Assembly: GCA_022690815.1 (NCBI GenBank) | Contig: JALCZJ010000014.1 | Coordinates: forward strand, 1-59,241 | Direction: 5' to 3' | Source: Ferrimicrobium sp. | Lineage (GTDB): Bacteria; Actinomycetota; Acidimicrobiia; Acidimicrobiales; Acidimicrobiaceae | DNA: 59,241 nt | In this document: in pieces, positions 43,183 to 52,079 of the stretch | Layout of the letters: each line of letters begins with the position of its first letter | How positions within the stretch are numbered: the stretch's first letter is position 1 | The notes under the pieces: model-generated | What the model saw: only the letters and a program-made list of their open reading frames with translations | The model's database searches: none | What the model was told of the DNA's origin: nothing | Made by a program: the position numbers and the translations under genes

Positions 43183-45501
43183 TTGTCAAGCGACCTTGAG
43201 GCTCGCTTTCGAGCGCTCTCGAACAAGGCTCCGGTTGCCGAGGTAGAAGACCAAACCAAGGGGACGTCGGCCATTGAGGCGATCGAACGAGCTGGCTTTT
43301 ATCGTGATCAGATCGTTGACGCCATCATCATCCCTGCCAGCAAGGCTCGATATGAACGGACCACAACTCCGCTCTCGGCCATCACCACCCAAGCGCTGCT
43401 CTCGCCTGGTCAAGAGCTTTACTCCCATCAGGCGCACGTCTTTGACCACGTACAGCTCGGGTCGAATGTCGTGTTGTCGACACCCACCGCCTCAGGCAAG
43501 ACACTCGCCTTCGTCCTTCCCACGCTGGAACGACTCCTCGCGAACCCAGACGCAACCGCCCTCTTTCTTTACCCCACCAAGGCGCTCGCCTATGATCAGC
43601 TCGAACGACTTCGCGAGATCGATGAGCGCCTTGGTCATCAACTGCGACCCGCGGTCTACGACGGCGATACACCACAAGCAGAGCGGGCCAAGATCCGAGC
43701 CAACGCCCGAATCATCATCACCAACCCACATGGCCTTCACCTATACCTCGGCTGGCACGCCAGCTGGGGGACGTTTCTGACGAACCTGGCGGTGATCGTC
43801 GTCGACGAGGCCCATTATTACGTCGGCGGTCTGGGAGCCTCCATGCGGGGGCTCCTGTGGCGTCTGGAGCGCCTCACCGCTCACTACGGCGCTCACCCCG
43901 TCTACATCGGCGCCTCAGGCACCATCGCCAACCCAAAGGAGCATCTGGAGAACCTCACCCGCCAGCCATTCGTCTTGGTCGACGATAATGGTGCCAGCCA
44001 ATCGGAGCGAACCATCGTGTTCTGGGACTGCACGAAGGATTTGAAGACCCCACCGTCGACCCAGGCGGCCTATCTCACGCGCCACCTCGTACGCATGCGC
44101 CGCTCGGTGGTCGTGTTTTCCAACACCCGATCCCAGGCCGAGTACGTGGCGATGGCCGGCTCCGATCGCAGCCATCGCATCCTTCCCTATCGCTCTGGGT
44201 ACTCAGCTGAGATGCGTCGTAGAATCGAACACGAACTGCGCACCGGCATCATCCGAGGCGTGTCCGCAACCAGCGCCCTTGAACTCGGTGTCGACATCGG
44301 CTCACTCGACACCGTCATTCTCAACGGCTACCCCGGGTCGATCTCCTCGCTCTGGCAACGGCTTGGTCGCGCTGGTCGCACCGATCTTGATGCGATCGGA
44401 ATCGTCATGGTAGGTGGTGACCCAATCTCTCGATCGCTACTGGCGAACGCGAACCAACTGCTCGAACGCACGCCAGAGCACGCCATCACCGCCACCGACG
44501 ACACCGCGATCCTCGCACGGCACGTCTCTTTGGCCGCCGCCGAGTTACCCCTTGATGCGGGAGCGATCGCCGACATCGAGGCCGATGCCGTTCTCGAGGA
44601 TCTCGTGGCGCGCGACACCTTGAGCCACGAGGGATCCCTGTATCGATCGAATCGCAAGCGGCCACACCTCGGCACACCGTTCATCGAACGCGAGCCCAGC
44701 TACGAGATTCACTTCCCCAAAGTCGGCGAGCACCGAGGGGTCGAGCAGATCTCGATCCGGGCGGCACTACGCGAAGCGCATAAGGGAGCAGTCTTCTTGC
44801 ATTTCGGCTCTCCGTTTCGGGTGCAGCGCATCGACCACGAGCGCCGCGAGATCTACTGCATCCCTGAGACCGAGGGCCATCACACCCAACCGACGCTCTT
44901 TCGGTCGCTCTCACAAGGGCCAAGCCTTGAACGAGTACAGCCTCATCCATGGCTGATACTCGATCGGATCGACGCGCTCGTGGTCGAACAGGTCACCGGT
45001 TACAAGGAGTTCGATGCGACGTCGCGCCAGGTCGCTAAGCGCAAGGTGACAAGCCCCGTCATCTCGAGTCCCGCCGAAGCGGTCGTCATCACCTGCACCG
45101 ACCCAATCGCCGTCGGAATCGCACCCGAGGAGTACTTCGCGTCACTCCATGCCCTTGAGCATGCACTCGCCAAGGTGCTCCCACTCTTGACGCTCGGTGG
45201 CGCTTCGGACCTCGCCAGCCTGACGCTGCGCAACGGCGACCTCCCCTCAATGGTTATCTACTACCTCACCCGTTCGCATCCCGCCCTCATGATCACGAAA
45301 GTCATCGAGCACTTGAACGAGGCCCTGGAGCTGGCCGAGCGGATGATCGCATCGTGCTCATGCGCCGATGGGTGCCCCTTTTGTGTCCTCGATGCTCGTT
45401 GCGACGATGAGGTGATCGACAAGGGTGGCGCACTTAGTCTCGCCCAGGCCTTCGGCAAACTCACCCAAGACAGCACCACCAGCCCCGGCGTGGCTCGTTG
45501 A
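43183..45501 (+). CDS. mrfA: DEAH-box DNA helicase, MrfA/YprA type with C-terminal zinc cluster
   Basis: 772 residues from a TTG. Superfamily 2 helicase: Walker A in 'TPTASGKTLAF' (about 100-110), Ia 'FLYPTKALAYDQ', II 'VVVDEAHYY', III 'GASGTIANP', V/VI 'LELGVDIGSLD' and 'WQRLGRAGR'. The C-terminal DUF1998 region ends with four-cysteine 'CSCADGCPFC', as in Bacillus MrfA, which repairs mitomycin-type DNA damage together with the exonuclease MrfB. No mrfB is adjacent, but a DEDDh exonuclease gene lies about 5 kb away. No SD is seen before the TTG start, which was chosen for lack of alternatives. Confidence 0.88.
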   Translation: MSSDLEARFRALSNKAPVAEVEDQTKGTSAIEAIERAGFYRDQIVDAIIIPASKARYERTTTPLSAITTQALLSPGQELYSHQAHVFDHVQLGSNVVLSTPTASGKTLAFVLPTLERLLANPDATALFLYPTKALAYDQLERLREIDERLGHQLRPAVYDGDTPQAERAKIRANARIIITNPHGLHLYLGWHASWGTFLTNLAVIVVDEAHYYVGGLGASMRGLLWRLERLTAHYGAHPVYIGASGTIANPKEHLENLTRQPFVLVDDNGASQSERTIVFWDCTKDLKTPPSTQAAYLTRHLVRMRRSVVVFSNTRSQAEYVAMAGSDRSHRILPYRSGYSAEMRRRIEHELRTGIIRGVSATSALELGVDIGSLDTVILNGYPGSISSLWQRLGRAGRTDLDAIGIVMVGGDPISRSLLANANQLLERTPEHAITATDDTAILARHVSLAAAELPLDAGAIADIEADAVLEDLVARDTLSHEGSLYRSNRKRPHLGTPFIEREPSYEIHFPKVGEHRGVEQISIRAALREAHKGAVFLHFGSPFRVQRIDHERREIYCIPETEGHHTQPTLFRSLSQGPSLERVQPHPWLILDRIDALVVEQVTGYKEFDATSRQVAKRKVTSPVISSPAEAVVITCTDPIAVGIAPEEYFASLHALEHALAKVLPLLTLGGASDLASLTLRNGDLPSMVIYYLTRSHPALMITKVIEHLNEALELAERMIASCSCADGCPFCVLDARCDDEVIDKGGALSLAQAFGKLTQDSTTSPGVAR

Positions 45502-46115
45502 GCACCAACGTCACGACCAATACCAACCATCGTGGTCAACCGTCGGGCTTGCATCGCCCGGTGCTCGACGCTACCACGCAGGACAGACTTCCCCCAAGAG
45601 CAGCACTACATGACTATTCTGACACTCCCAGAACGCTCGATCACCACCTCGGGCGACTCCGATACCGTCGAGGTGGCTCAGCCGATGCAGTTCGGTCAGC
45701 CATCGTGTCATGGGCTTTGCCACACGCCCCCACCCTTCGAGAGCGCGCGCCACTACAGCATGGCATTCCACTGCAGTGTGGCAATACCGTGCGACAAGGC
45801 TCTGGTACGCACCATGCCATGAGCCGGTGTACCCAACGCCATCAACCACGCTCGCGCCAATAGGTAGGAAGGCGACGACGGTCGTGATTGACCGGCGAGG
45901 ACACGTATTGCTCACGGCGGCGACGCCTGACACCTGAGCGCTCACCACGGCCCAAGACCAGCGCCACCATCGTGGTCAGATGGGTCCATCGTTCTTAACG
46001 ACAAGCCAACACTGGCGAGCTCTCGCTGGACCCATTGGCTAGCTAGTCGCCAGAATCACGTCAGCAACGCGACGCGTCTGTATGCTCAGCGCGTTCCTAT
46101 CACCAGTGCGATCAC
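45502..46115. other. Gap without supported gene
   Basis: CCACCTCG (45644-45651) can pair with CGAGGTGG (45669-45676), a possible terminator 140 nt after the helicase. A 70-codon frame from 45610 has no support. Confidence 0.35.
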
Positions 46116-46784
46116 TCACTTCATTGACTCGGGGGCAAAATCACAGTAGGCAGCGAGCTCACAACGAAAACACGATGGCGTTCGAGCACGACAGATGCGC
46201 CTACCGTGCAAAATAAGCTGCAGCGAGAACGCTCCCCAACGGCTGGCCGGCAGCAGCTCGCAAAGCTCGGCTTCGACCACCTCGGGCGAGGGTGAGGTTG
46301 AAAGCCCCAACCGGTTTGAGAGCCGCAGGACATGGGTGTCCACCGGAAGTCCGGGTTTACCAAAATACACCGAACGAACGACGTTTGCCGTTTTGCGCCC
46401 AACGCCAGGGAGCGTGATGAGCTCCTCCAACGATTCGGGCACCTGTCCTTGGTACCGCTTGACAATCTCATCGGCAAGCTGCACGACATGGGTGGCCTTG
46501 GTGCGGTAAAACCCCGTCGAATACACCAGATGAGCGACGTCCTCGATCGCAGCGGCTGCAAGATCTTCAGGCGTCGGGTATCTGGCAAAGAGCGCTTGGG
46601 TCACCGAGTTGACGACCACATCGGTCGTCTGGGCCGAGAGGACCGTCGCCACCAATAGTTGGAATGGACTCTTGAAATTCAGTGCACATAGACTCTTTGC
46701 ATCACCTGGATAGAGCACCTCGAGCTCCCTGACAATCTGCTCTATCTGTTGTCTTCCCATTAACGAACGCCTTCCCCGACCCAT
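46116..46784 (-). CDS. nth: Endonuclease III (Nth), DNA glycosylase/AP lyase
   Basis: 222 residues from the ATG at 46784 (an ATG at 46760 is an alternative). It removes oxidised pyrimidines and cuts abasic sites in base-excision repair. The helix-hairpin-helix with catalytic Lys is 'LPGVGRKTANVV', the catalytic Asp is in 'PVDTHVLRL', and the 4Fe-4S cluster is C-x6-C-x2-C-x5-C near the C-terminus ('CRARTPSCFRCELAAYC'). Its -10 (TAGGCT, 46799-46794) coincides almost base for base with that of the divergent mshD, and the ATG is 9 nt from it. Confidence 0.96.
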   Translation of the reverse strand: MGRGRRSLMGRQQIEQIVRELEVLYPGDAKSLCALNFKSPFQLLVATVLSAQTTDVVVNSVTQALFARYPTPEDLAAAAIEDVAHLVYSTGFYRTKATHVVQLADEIVKRYQGQVPESLEELITLPGVGRKTANVVRSVYFGKPGLPVDTHVLRLSNRLGLSTSPSPEVVEAELCELLPASRWGAFSLQLILHGRRICRARTPSCFRCELAAYCDFAPESMK

Positions 46785-46792
46785 GCGCAAAT

Positions 46793-46799
46793 TAGCCTA
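46793..46799. promoter_or_regulatory. Overlapping divergent -10 elements of nth and mshD
   Basis: The 7-bp sequence TAGCCTA contains TAGCCT on the plus strand (46793-46798, 6 nt before the mshD ATG) and TAGGCT on the minus strand (46799-46794, 9 nt before the nth ATG), so only one of the two promoters can be open at a time. Confidence 0.6.
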
Positions 46800-46804
46800 G
46801 TAAC

Positions 46805-47734
46805 ATGGCTCAACTCGATGTACGCACAATCAATTCCGATCTCTATCTGCCCTCAATCATCTCGCTTGCTCAAGAGGTCGAGGCCGTGGAGCATCATCGA
46901 GCTCTTGCCGACCATCGTTGGATTAACCTGACCAACTGTAATGCCCAAAACCTCACCAGCTTGATGGCGCTCGACGTCGATACCCAGGTCGTGGCCGGTA
47001 TTTTGACCCGCAGCCAAACGAACAAGGGAGTCGAGTTTGAGCTCGCGATTCGCCCGAGCTATGAGTACACGCTCGTGGTCGGAGAACTCCTGCAACGTGC
47101 GCTAGCCGATGCTGTGACCTATCTCACACCCAGAGTGAGCCTATGGATTCCCAATCCAACCGAGGAGCGAGACCGACTGTATCGCAACTTTGGCTTCCGC
47201 TCGGACCGCGAGGTCATCCAAATGCGCCGCACGCTCCCGTACACCGAGTATCGACCAGACCCTTCGGTCACAATTCGCAACTTTGCCCCAGGCGTAGACG
47301 AGTCGGCTTGGCTCAACGTCAACAACCGAGCCTTCGAGTGGCACCCCGATCAAGGTGACTGGGACCTCGAGACCCTCCAAGAACGCGAGCGCGAACCGTG
47401 GTTCGACCCCGCAGGCTTCTTTATCATTGGCGATCACGATCGAATCGAGGGATTTTGTTGGACCAAGATCCATCACGACGCTCACCCCAAGATCGGCGAG
47501 ATCTATGTGATCGCGGTCGACCCCGATTCGGCTGGCAAGGGGCTCGGTCGTGTGTTGCTGGCCGAAGGCATGCACTACCTCGGCGATGTGTGCCGGCTTC
47601 CCTCCATCATGCTCTACGTTGAGCGAACCAACCAGGGAGCCCAATCCCTGTACCAACGCTTTGGCTTCCTAGCCGACCACTGCGATCGCCGCTACGTCCT
47701 TAGCGCATCAGACCTTGACCAAGCGAGCGACTGA
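46805..47734 (+). CDS. mshD: Mycothiol synthase MshD
   Basis: 309 residues. Last step of mycothiol synthesis: acetylation of Cys-GlcN-Ins with acetyl-CoA. Two GNAT domains are present. The N-terminal one (1-145) lacks a good acetyl-CoA loop. The C-terminal one has 'VAVDPDSAGKGLGRVLLAEG' as the acetyl-CoA-binding loop and 'LYVERTNQGAQSLYQRFGF' near the end. 'WLNVNNRAFEWHPDQGDWDLETL' and 'EPWFDPAGFF' in between are specific for MshD. Leaderless promoter (TAGCCT, 6 nt before the ATG). Mycothiol is confined to actinobacteria. Confidence 0.95.
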   Translation: MAQLDVRTINSDLYLPSIISLAQEVEAVEHHRALADHRWINLTNCNAQNLTSLMALDVDTQVVAGILTRSQTNKGVEFELAIRPSYEYTLVVGELLQRALADAVTYLTPRVSLWIPNPTEERDRLYRNFGFRSDREVIQMRRTLPYTEYRPDPSVTIRNFAPGVDESAWLNVNNRAFEWHPDQGDWDLETLQEREREPWFDPAGFFIIGDHDRIEGFCWTKIHHDAHPKIGEIYVIAVDPDSAGKGLGRVLLAEGMHYLGDVCRLPSIMLYVERTNQGAQSLYQRFGFLADHCDRRYVLSASDLDQASD

Positions 47735-47740
47735 TCAGGA

Positions 47741-47785
47741 CCGATTAATCCTGGCCCGATTAATCCTGGCCCGATTGATCCAGTC
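47741..47785. repeat. Tandem repeat, 3 x 15 bp with palindromic core
   Basis: CCGATTAATCCTGGC occurs twice (47741-47755, 47756-47770) followed by a third copy with three changes (47771-47785). Each perfect unit contains the palindrome GATTAATC. The array starts 6 bp after the mshD stop. Confidence 0.9.
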
Positions 47786-48273
47786 TCGTTGCTCAGAGTC
47801 CGCGCAAGTGGAAGCAACAATACTATCAGACAGGTTGATCCCCAGCCACGCGTAAGGACACGATTAGTAATCCAATCACGCGCATTGGCGGACAGTGTCG
47901 GCGCTTGCGGTATCGCAATCGGTCTGCCCGCTAGCTGGCTGTGTCTTCTCTTTCTGTGCCGATGGCGGGTAATACGTGGCTACTTCGACACCATCCTGAC
48001 ACCACTAGCCGCACCTTGTCTCGGTTCCAGATCCAACCAATGCCTCACCTTGGCCACCAGCGGGCTCTTTGCCTAGTGCCCCGACGATCACAACAGCAAG
48101 CGGCGCTAAGAGCCGATAAGCTGAGCCGTCGGCTGGACAACCAAGCGATCGGCCCCTACAGCACTCCCGAAGCGTCACATAGGTAGCCACGACCCAGACA
48201 GCAACGACACGACACGATACTTTGACGACGCCGAAACGACAACTACAGCTTTAGGAACAAAGGAGTTCTTGTA
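47786..48273. other. Gap without supported gene
   Basis: No coding frame with support. AAAGGAG near 48260 is the ribosome binding site of the next gene. Confidence 0.4.
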
Positions 48274-49344
48274 ATGCACATCGCCAACGAGTCAGACTTC
48301 GGCCAGCACTTTACGAGCCACCGTGATTTTCTCGATACTGCCAGCATTGGTTTGTTACCCAAAGTTACCGCAGATGCCCTCCACAGGGCCGTTGATGCTT
48401 GGGCCTGCGGAGAGGTGAACTGGTTTAACGACTGGCTTACACAGACCGATGTCGCTCGTGCACTCTTTGGGGCCATGGTTGGAGCGGCGCCCGACCAGGT
48501 CGTTACCGGTCCTTCCACATCGGTCCTGGTCGCCCTCATCGCACACTCCCTACCCCAAGGAGCTAGGATCGTAACCCCTAGCATCGAGTTCACCTCGAAC
48601 CTGTTCCCCTATCTGGTGCAAAAGGAGCGAGGAGTCGAGGTCATCACCGTCGCCGAGGAGGACCTCCTTGATGCCATCGACGAATCGACCACCCTCGTTT
48701 CGCTATCGGCAGTGCAGAGCGCCACCGGGCAAGTCTGTGACCTCGATGCAATCCGAACTCGAACAAATGAAGTCGGCGCACTGCTGGCCGTGGATGCGAC
48801 CCAAGCCGCCGGCTGGCTCCCGCTGCACTTCGATGGTTTAGATGCGCTCGTCTGCTCCGGATACAAGTGGCTCCTATCACCGCGTGGCGCGGCCTACATG
48901 GCCCTTTCCGACCGGCTCCGACGGATGATCACCCCACTGTATGCCAACTGGTACGGCGGCGAGAACATCAGCCAGTCGTTCTATGGCCCTCCCCTACGGC
49001 TGGCAACGACCGCAAGAGGGCTCGACCCATCACCGGCATGGCTGTCGTGGGTTGGTGCTGTGCAGTCACTGACGCTAATAAACTCGATCGGCGTCGACGC
49101 CATTCACGCCCATGACACCGCACTCGCGACACGGTTCCTCACCATTTTAGGACAGCCCTTACCAACGAGACCTTCGGCGATCGTCTCACTTGCGGTTCAA
49201 CCCGACTTCATCCCTGACACAATACCTTTTGCCGTCTCGGTTCGCGATGGCCGCCTCCGCGTGTCATTCCACCTGTACAACACCTCCGACGACGTCGAGC
49301 GCGCTGCGGCGACGCTACGACCACATGTCATAGCGTCGGCCTAG
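48274..49344 (+). CDS. Class V aminotransferase-fold PLP enzyme (cysteine desulfurase/isopenicillin epimerase-like)
   Basis: 356 residues with AAAGGAG upstream of the ATG. Fold-type I PLP protein: cofactor-binding Asp in 'LLAVDATQAAGW', Schiff-base Lys in 'CSGYKWLLSPRGAAYM', and an N-terminal 'FLDTASIGLLP' as in class V enzymes that act on the alpha-amino group. The flexible cysteine-bearing loop of true cysteine desulfurases is not evident, and no Fe-S assembly genes are nearby, so a desulfurase role is doubtful. The substrate is unknown. Confidence 0.88.
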   Translation: MHIANESDFGQHFTSHRDFLDTASIGLLPKVTADALHRAVDAWACGEVNWFNDWLTQTDVARALFGAMVGAAPDQVVTGPSTSVLVALIAHSLPQGARIVTPSIEFTSNLFPYLVQKERGVEVITVAEEDLLDAIDESTTLVSLSAVQSATGQVCDLDAIRTRTNEVGALLAVDATQAAGWLPLHFDGLDALVCSGYKWLLSPRGAAYMALSDRLRRMITPLYANWYGGENISQSFYGPPLRLATTARGLDPSPAWLSWVGAVQSLTLINSIGVDAIHAHDTALATRFLTILGQPLPTRPSAIVSLAVQPDFIPDTIPFAVSVRDGRLRVSFHLYNTSDDVERAAATLRPHVIASA

Positions 49345-49664
49345 ATGAGCACAACGAAATCCCATACGATCAAAAACACAACGATGGCCAGTCACGACCT
49401 CGTCATGAGAAGCAGAACTTGGTGGCGCCCATAATCCGGCCCGCTTTGAGGGGCTCGTGGGCGATGGTGGCTCACCAAAGTGTTCCCGCGACCAAACATC
49501 GGCTGAGACTCATGTCGGTACCACTCATGTCGGTACCAAGGGATGTCGATCACCCTGCATCAGTGGTGGCTGCCATGACCGCTGAAGCAGTTCCAGCTTG
49601 GTACACGACGGCCCGCTGGATTTGGCGTCCCTGGTGAGCGATCGTGGGCTACAACAATGCACCG
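49345..49664. other. Gap without supported gene
   Basis: It holds the small tandem duplication at 49508-49537 and nothing else recognisable. Confidence 0.4.
49508..49537. repeat. Tandem duplication, 2 x 15 bp
   Basis: ACTCATGTCGGTACC is repeated twice without a spacer (49508-49522, 49523-49537). Confidence 0.9.
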
Positions 49665-49850
49665 CTATCGAACGAGGAAGTGCCAACCGACCCATGCCCA
49701 ACCAAGCCCGAGCAACAAAGCACCTACCCGACGCGAACGAATGGCAGCCACGACCTGGGTGAGCCGATGATGGTGCCAATGAGCGCTGAACGAGGTCACC
49801 ACGAGCCCAACCGCCACCACGAGCCAGAGCACCAAACTCACGACCCGCAT
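49665..49850 (-). CDS. Small membrane protein (DUF6186-like)
   Basis: 61 residues, with a TM helix at about 4-22, a basic middle ('IRSRRVGALLL') and a second hydrophobic segment ending in 'LGWAWVGWHFLVR'. The 'W-x-W-x-G-W-H-x-F-x-R' type ending is characteristic of a family of short actinobacterial membrane proteins of unknown function. The ATG at 49850 overlaps the stop of the preceding membrane protein gene by 13 nt, marking it as the last gene of a three-gene operon. Confidence 0.7.
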   Translation of the reverse strand: MRVVSLVLWLVVAVGLVVTSFSAHWHHHRLTQVVAAIRSRRVGALLLGLGWAWVGWHFLVR

Positions 49851-50224
49851 AGTACCAACCAAGCACCAAGCACAAGCCAGACCAGAGCAAGAATCACCCG
49901 CCCAAGAGGTGTCTGGCCGACCAACGTATTCGTCATCGAAGAGATCGTCGGATATTGCGACCGAGGACCGGCAAAGAGATCGAACAACTCAACGCCCACC
50001 ACCACCAACGCCGCGACGCCCCAGATCGTGACACCCTTGATGTCGAATGGACGGACGCGTTCATGCAATACCCTTGGCGCAGCGACCAGGAAGAACACGA
50101 CGATGGCCACACCGGTGATCACCTCAGCGTCTCGCGTAAAGGTATGGGTCCAAGCTTCGAGTGCCAACCAGGCAACCACGACCACACCGCCAGCAACAGC
50201 CACAGCGGTGCGAACCCGAGTCAC
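49838..50224 (-). CDS. Membrane protein, function unknown
   Basis: 128 residues from a GTG that overlaps the upstream stop (GTGA). A GTG seven codons earlier (50245) is also possible. Four hydrophobic segments (about 5-22, 33-50, 66-84 and 108-126) make up most of the protein. There is no recognisable motif. It is the middle gene of a minus-strand operon of three small membrane proteins linked by overlapping stop/start codons. Confidence 0.7.
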   Translation of the reverse strand: MTRVRTAVAVAGGVVVVAWLALEAWTHTFTRDAEVITGVAIVVFFLVAAPRVLHERVRPFDIKGVTIWGVAALVVVGVELFDLFAGPRSQYPTISSMTNTLVGQTPLGRVILALVWLVLGAWLVLCGS

Positions 50225-50751
50225 GACGAACGGCTCACCGACCACGAGCCCATCAACGCCATCGCCAACATCGCTGCGACAAAAGCGATGAGTGCAAACA
50301 TGAGCGGCCCAACTCCAGCGCTCCGCGAAAGCACCACGACATCGAGAATTCCGAGCAATATCGGGAGAACGAGAACTCCACGCATGCGAAAGCCCAGCTG
50401 CTTGAGACGATCAGCATCATAGGCGGCGATGCGTCCCTCAAGATCTCGATCAAAACCAGCAAGGCAGCCCTGGGTGCCAGCAGCGGCGCAGTTCGAACAC
50501 TGTGCTCCACACGCTGATGGGGCTTCACTGGAACGCTGGACCCGAGAGGCAACAACCACGATGACGCCCAAGACGAGACCGAGACCCGCCCCAACCCCGA
50601 GCGCCGACGCTTCGGTGAGACCGACCAACACTAGCGGGAGCGACACCATCCCTCCGAAAAAAGCACCAATGCCAACCGCGAACAGCAGGCGAACCCAGAG
50701 AACACGGCGATAGAGGCGAACCGCGTGTGCTTGGTCCAATGATTTATCCAC
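50221..50751 (-). CDS. Cys-rich membrane protein, function unknown
   Basis: 176 residues from a GTG at 50751. Two TM pairs (about 18-44 and 50-68; about 118-138 and 143-166) flank a loop with four cysteines, C81, C85, C88 and C96 (C-x3-C-x2-C-x7-C), which could bind zinc or an Fe-S cluster. The -10 box TAGAAT (50764-50759) ends 7 nt before the GTG, so a leaderless start is preferred over the longer frame reaching 50829, which would run past this promoter. Divergent from the exonuclease gene. No family recognised. Confidence 0.72.
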   Translation of the reverse strand: MDKSLDQAHAVRLYRRVLWVRLLFAVGIGAFFGGMVSLPLVLVGLTEASALGVGAGLGLVLGVIVVVASRVQRSSEAPSACGAQCSNCAAAGTQGCLAGFDRDLEGRIAAYDADRLKQLGFRMRGVLVLPILLGILDVVVLSRSAGVGPLMFALIAFVAAMLAMALMGSWSVSRSS

Positions 50752-50809
50752 GCCATGGATTCTACCCCGTAAACGAACGTGTCGTGAACTCGGCCTAGGC
50801 TGGCTGACT

Positions 50810-51472
50810 ATGGATCGTTCAGTGGTCACTCACGTCACCGATGGCGTGCCTCAGGACCTTCGGCAGGTGACCTTTGTCGTCGTCGACACTGAAACGACCG
50901 GAGCCTCTCCGTACGCTCATCGTCTCACCGAAGTCGCCGCGCTCAAGGTCCGTGGCGGGGAGGTATTGGGGCACTTTCGCTCGCTGGTCTGGGGTGATGA
51001 TCCGATTCCCGGCTTCATCGTCAGCCTCACCGGCATCGATGATCGCATGCGTAGGTGCGCCCCGTTTGAGGCCAACGTCCTCGATGCCTTTCGGGTCTTT
51101 CTCGGCGACGCCGTCATCGTAGGACACAACCTTCGATTCGACCTTGGCTTCCTCAATGCAGCATGCACGCGAGGTCTCGGGCAATCGATCGACAATCACG
51201 CCGTTGACACCTTGCTACTGGCGCGTCGACTTCTACGAGACGAAGTCGACAACTTCAAGCTTGCTACCTTAGCTCACTACCTGCAGCTGCGCTCACCCAG
51301 CCATCGTGCACTCGCCGACGTCGTTACCACGACTGCCCTCCTTCACGCATTGATCGAACGTCTGGGCTCGCTCGGCATCGCGACGCTTGAGGATCTCCAG
51401 CGCTGGTCGGCTCCACGAAAGGCAAGGACAACCTCACAGGGCCGCGTACCGCTCATCGAGCGCACCAGTTGA
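50810..51472 (+). CDS. DEDDh 3'-5' exonuclease (DnaQ/PolC epsilon-like)
   Basis: 220 residues. RNase H-fold exonuclease: motif I 'VVVDTETTG' (D and E metal ligands, about 24-32), motif II 'VGHNLRFDLGFL' (about 105-116) and motif III 'SHRALADVVTT' (His and Asp, about 166-176). Such proteins proofread or trim 3' DNA or RNA ends. Without a polymerase domain it could work as a free repair nuclease. The -10 box TAGGCT (50796-50801) ends 8 nt before the ATG. Confidence 0.93.
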   Translation: MDRSVVTHVTDGVPQDLRQVTFVVVDTETTGASPYAHRLTEVAALKVRGGEVLGHFRSLVWGDDPIPGFIVSLTGIDDRMRRCAPFEANVLDAFRVFLGDAVIVGHNLRFDLGFLNAACTRGLGQSIDNHAVDTLLLARRLLRDEVDNFKLATLAHYLQLRSPSHRALADVVTTTALLHALIERLGSLGIATLEDLQRWSAPRKARTTSQGRVPLIERTS

Positions 51473-52079
51473 ATCGCTGGCCCAGTTGATTTAGCTCATG
51501 CCACCAGCATCCAACGACTCCACAACCCAATTCGACCAAGGACGCACACAACACGACGGTACCAACACCAAGTGCCGACAGCGCGCCCCGGTCCGCACAC
51601 ACAGCTTTGACCTTGCCACGACAATCCGGCGACATCATCAAACGTGGGCATCGAAAAACGTTGGCATCGCCAACCTACCAACCGCCTGCGACATGGCGCC
51701 GGTTGTCACTTCGTAATCGAAGATCAGCATCGACTTATCCTCCTACACGAATCGAGAGGATGCCATGGGCCCACATACACATTGCGTCGACAGAAAACGT
51801 CGCTTGCACGCACTGGCTACGGCGTGCCAGACACCGACTCTGGGGCCCATCGAACCAACACGCAGCAAGCAGCAACCGGCCAGTCAGGAACCAACAAGAT
51901 CGCTGATCAACGCTCAAAGACTCAGCAGGTTAGACACCGATGCGCCAGGACGTCGCCTGTGGCCTTCGTCCATGTGGTCTGGGCTAGGTCAGTCTGGGCT
52001 GGGCAGGGCTGAGTGTGGAGTTGAGGGCAGGGCACGTCCTTACCGGATCGCCTGGGATCACCCAGGACTGCGGGCTACG
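51473..52079. other. Gap without supported gene
   Basis: No coding frame with support. Around 51965-52015 the sequence is a low-complexity run of GTCTGGGCT/GGGCTGGGC units. Confidence 0.4.

Noticed and set aside
48274-49344. Calling the class V enzyme a cysteine desulfurase (SufS)
   Set aside because: No catalytic cysteine loop and no Fe-S assembly neighbours were seen.
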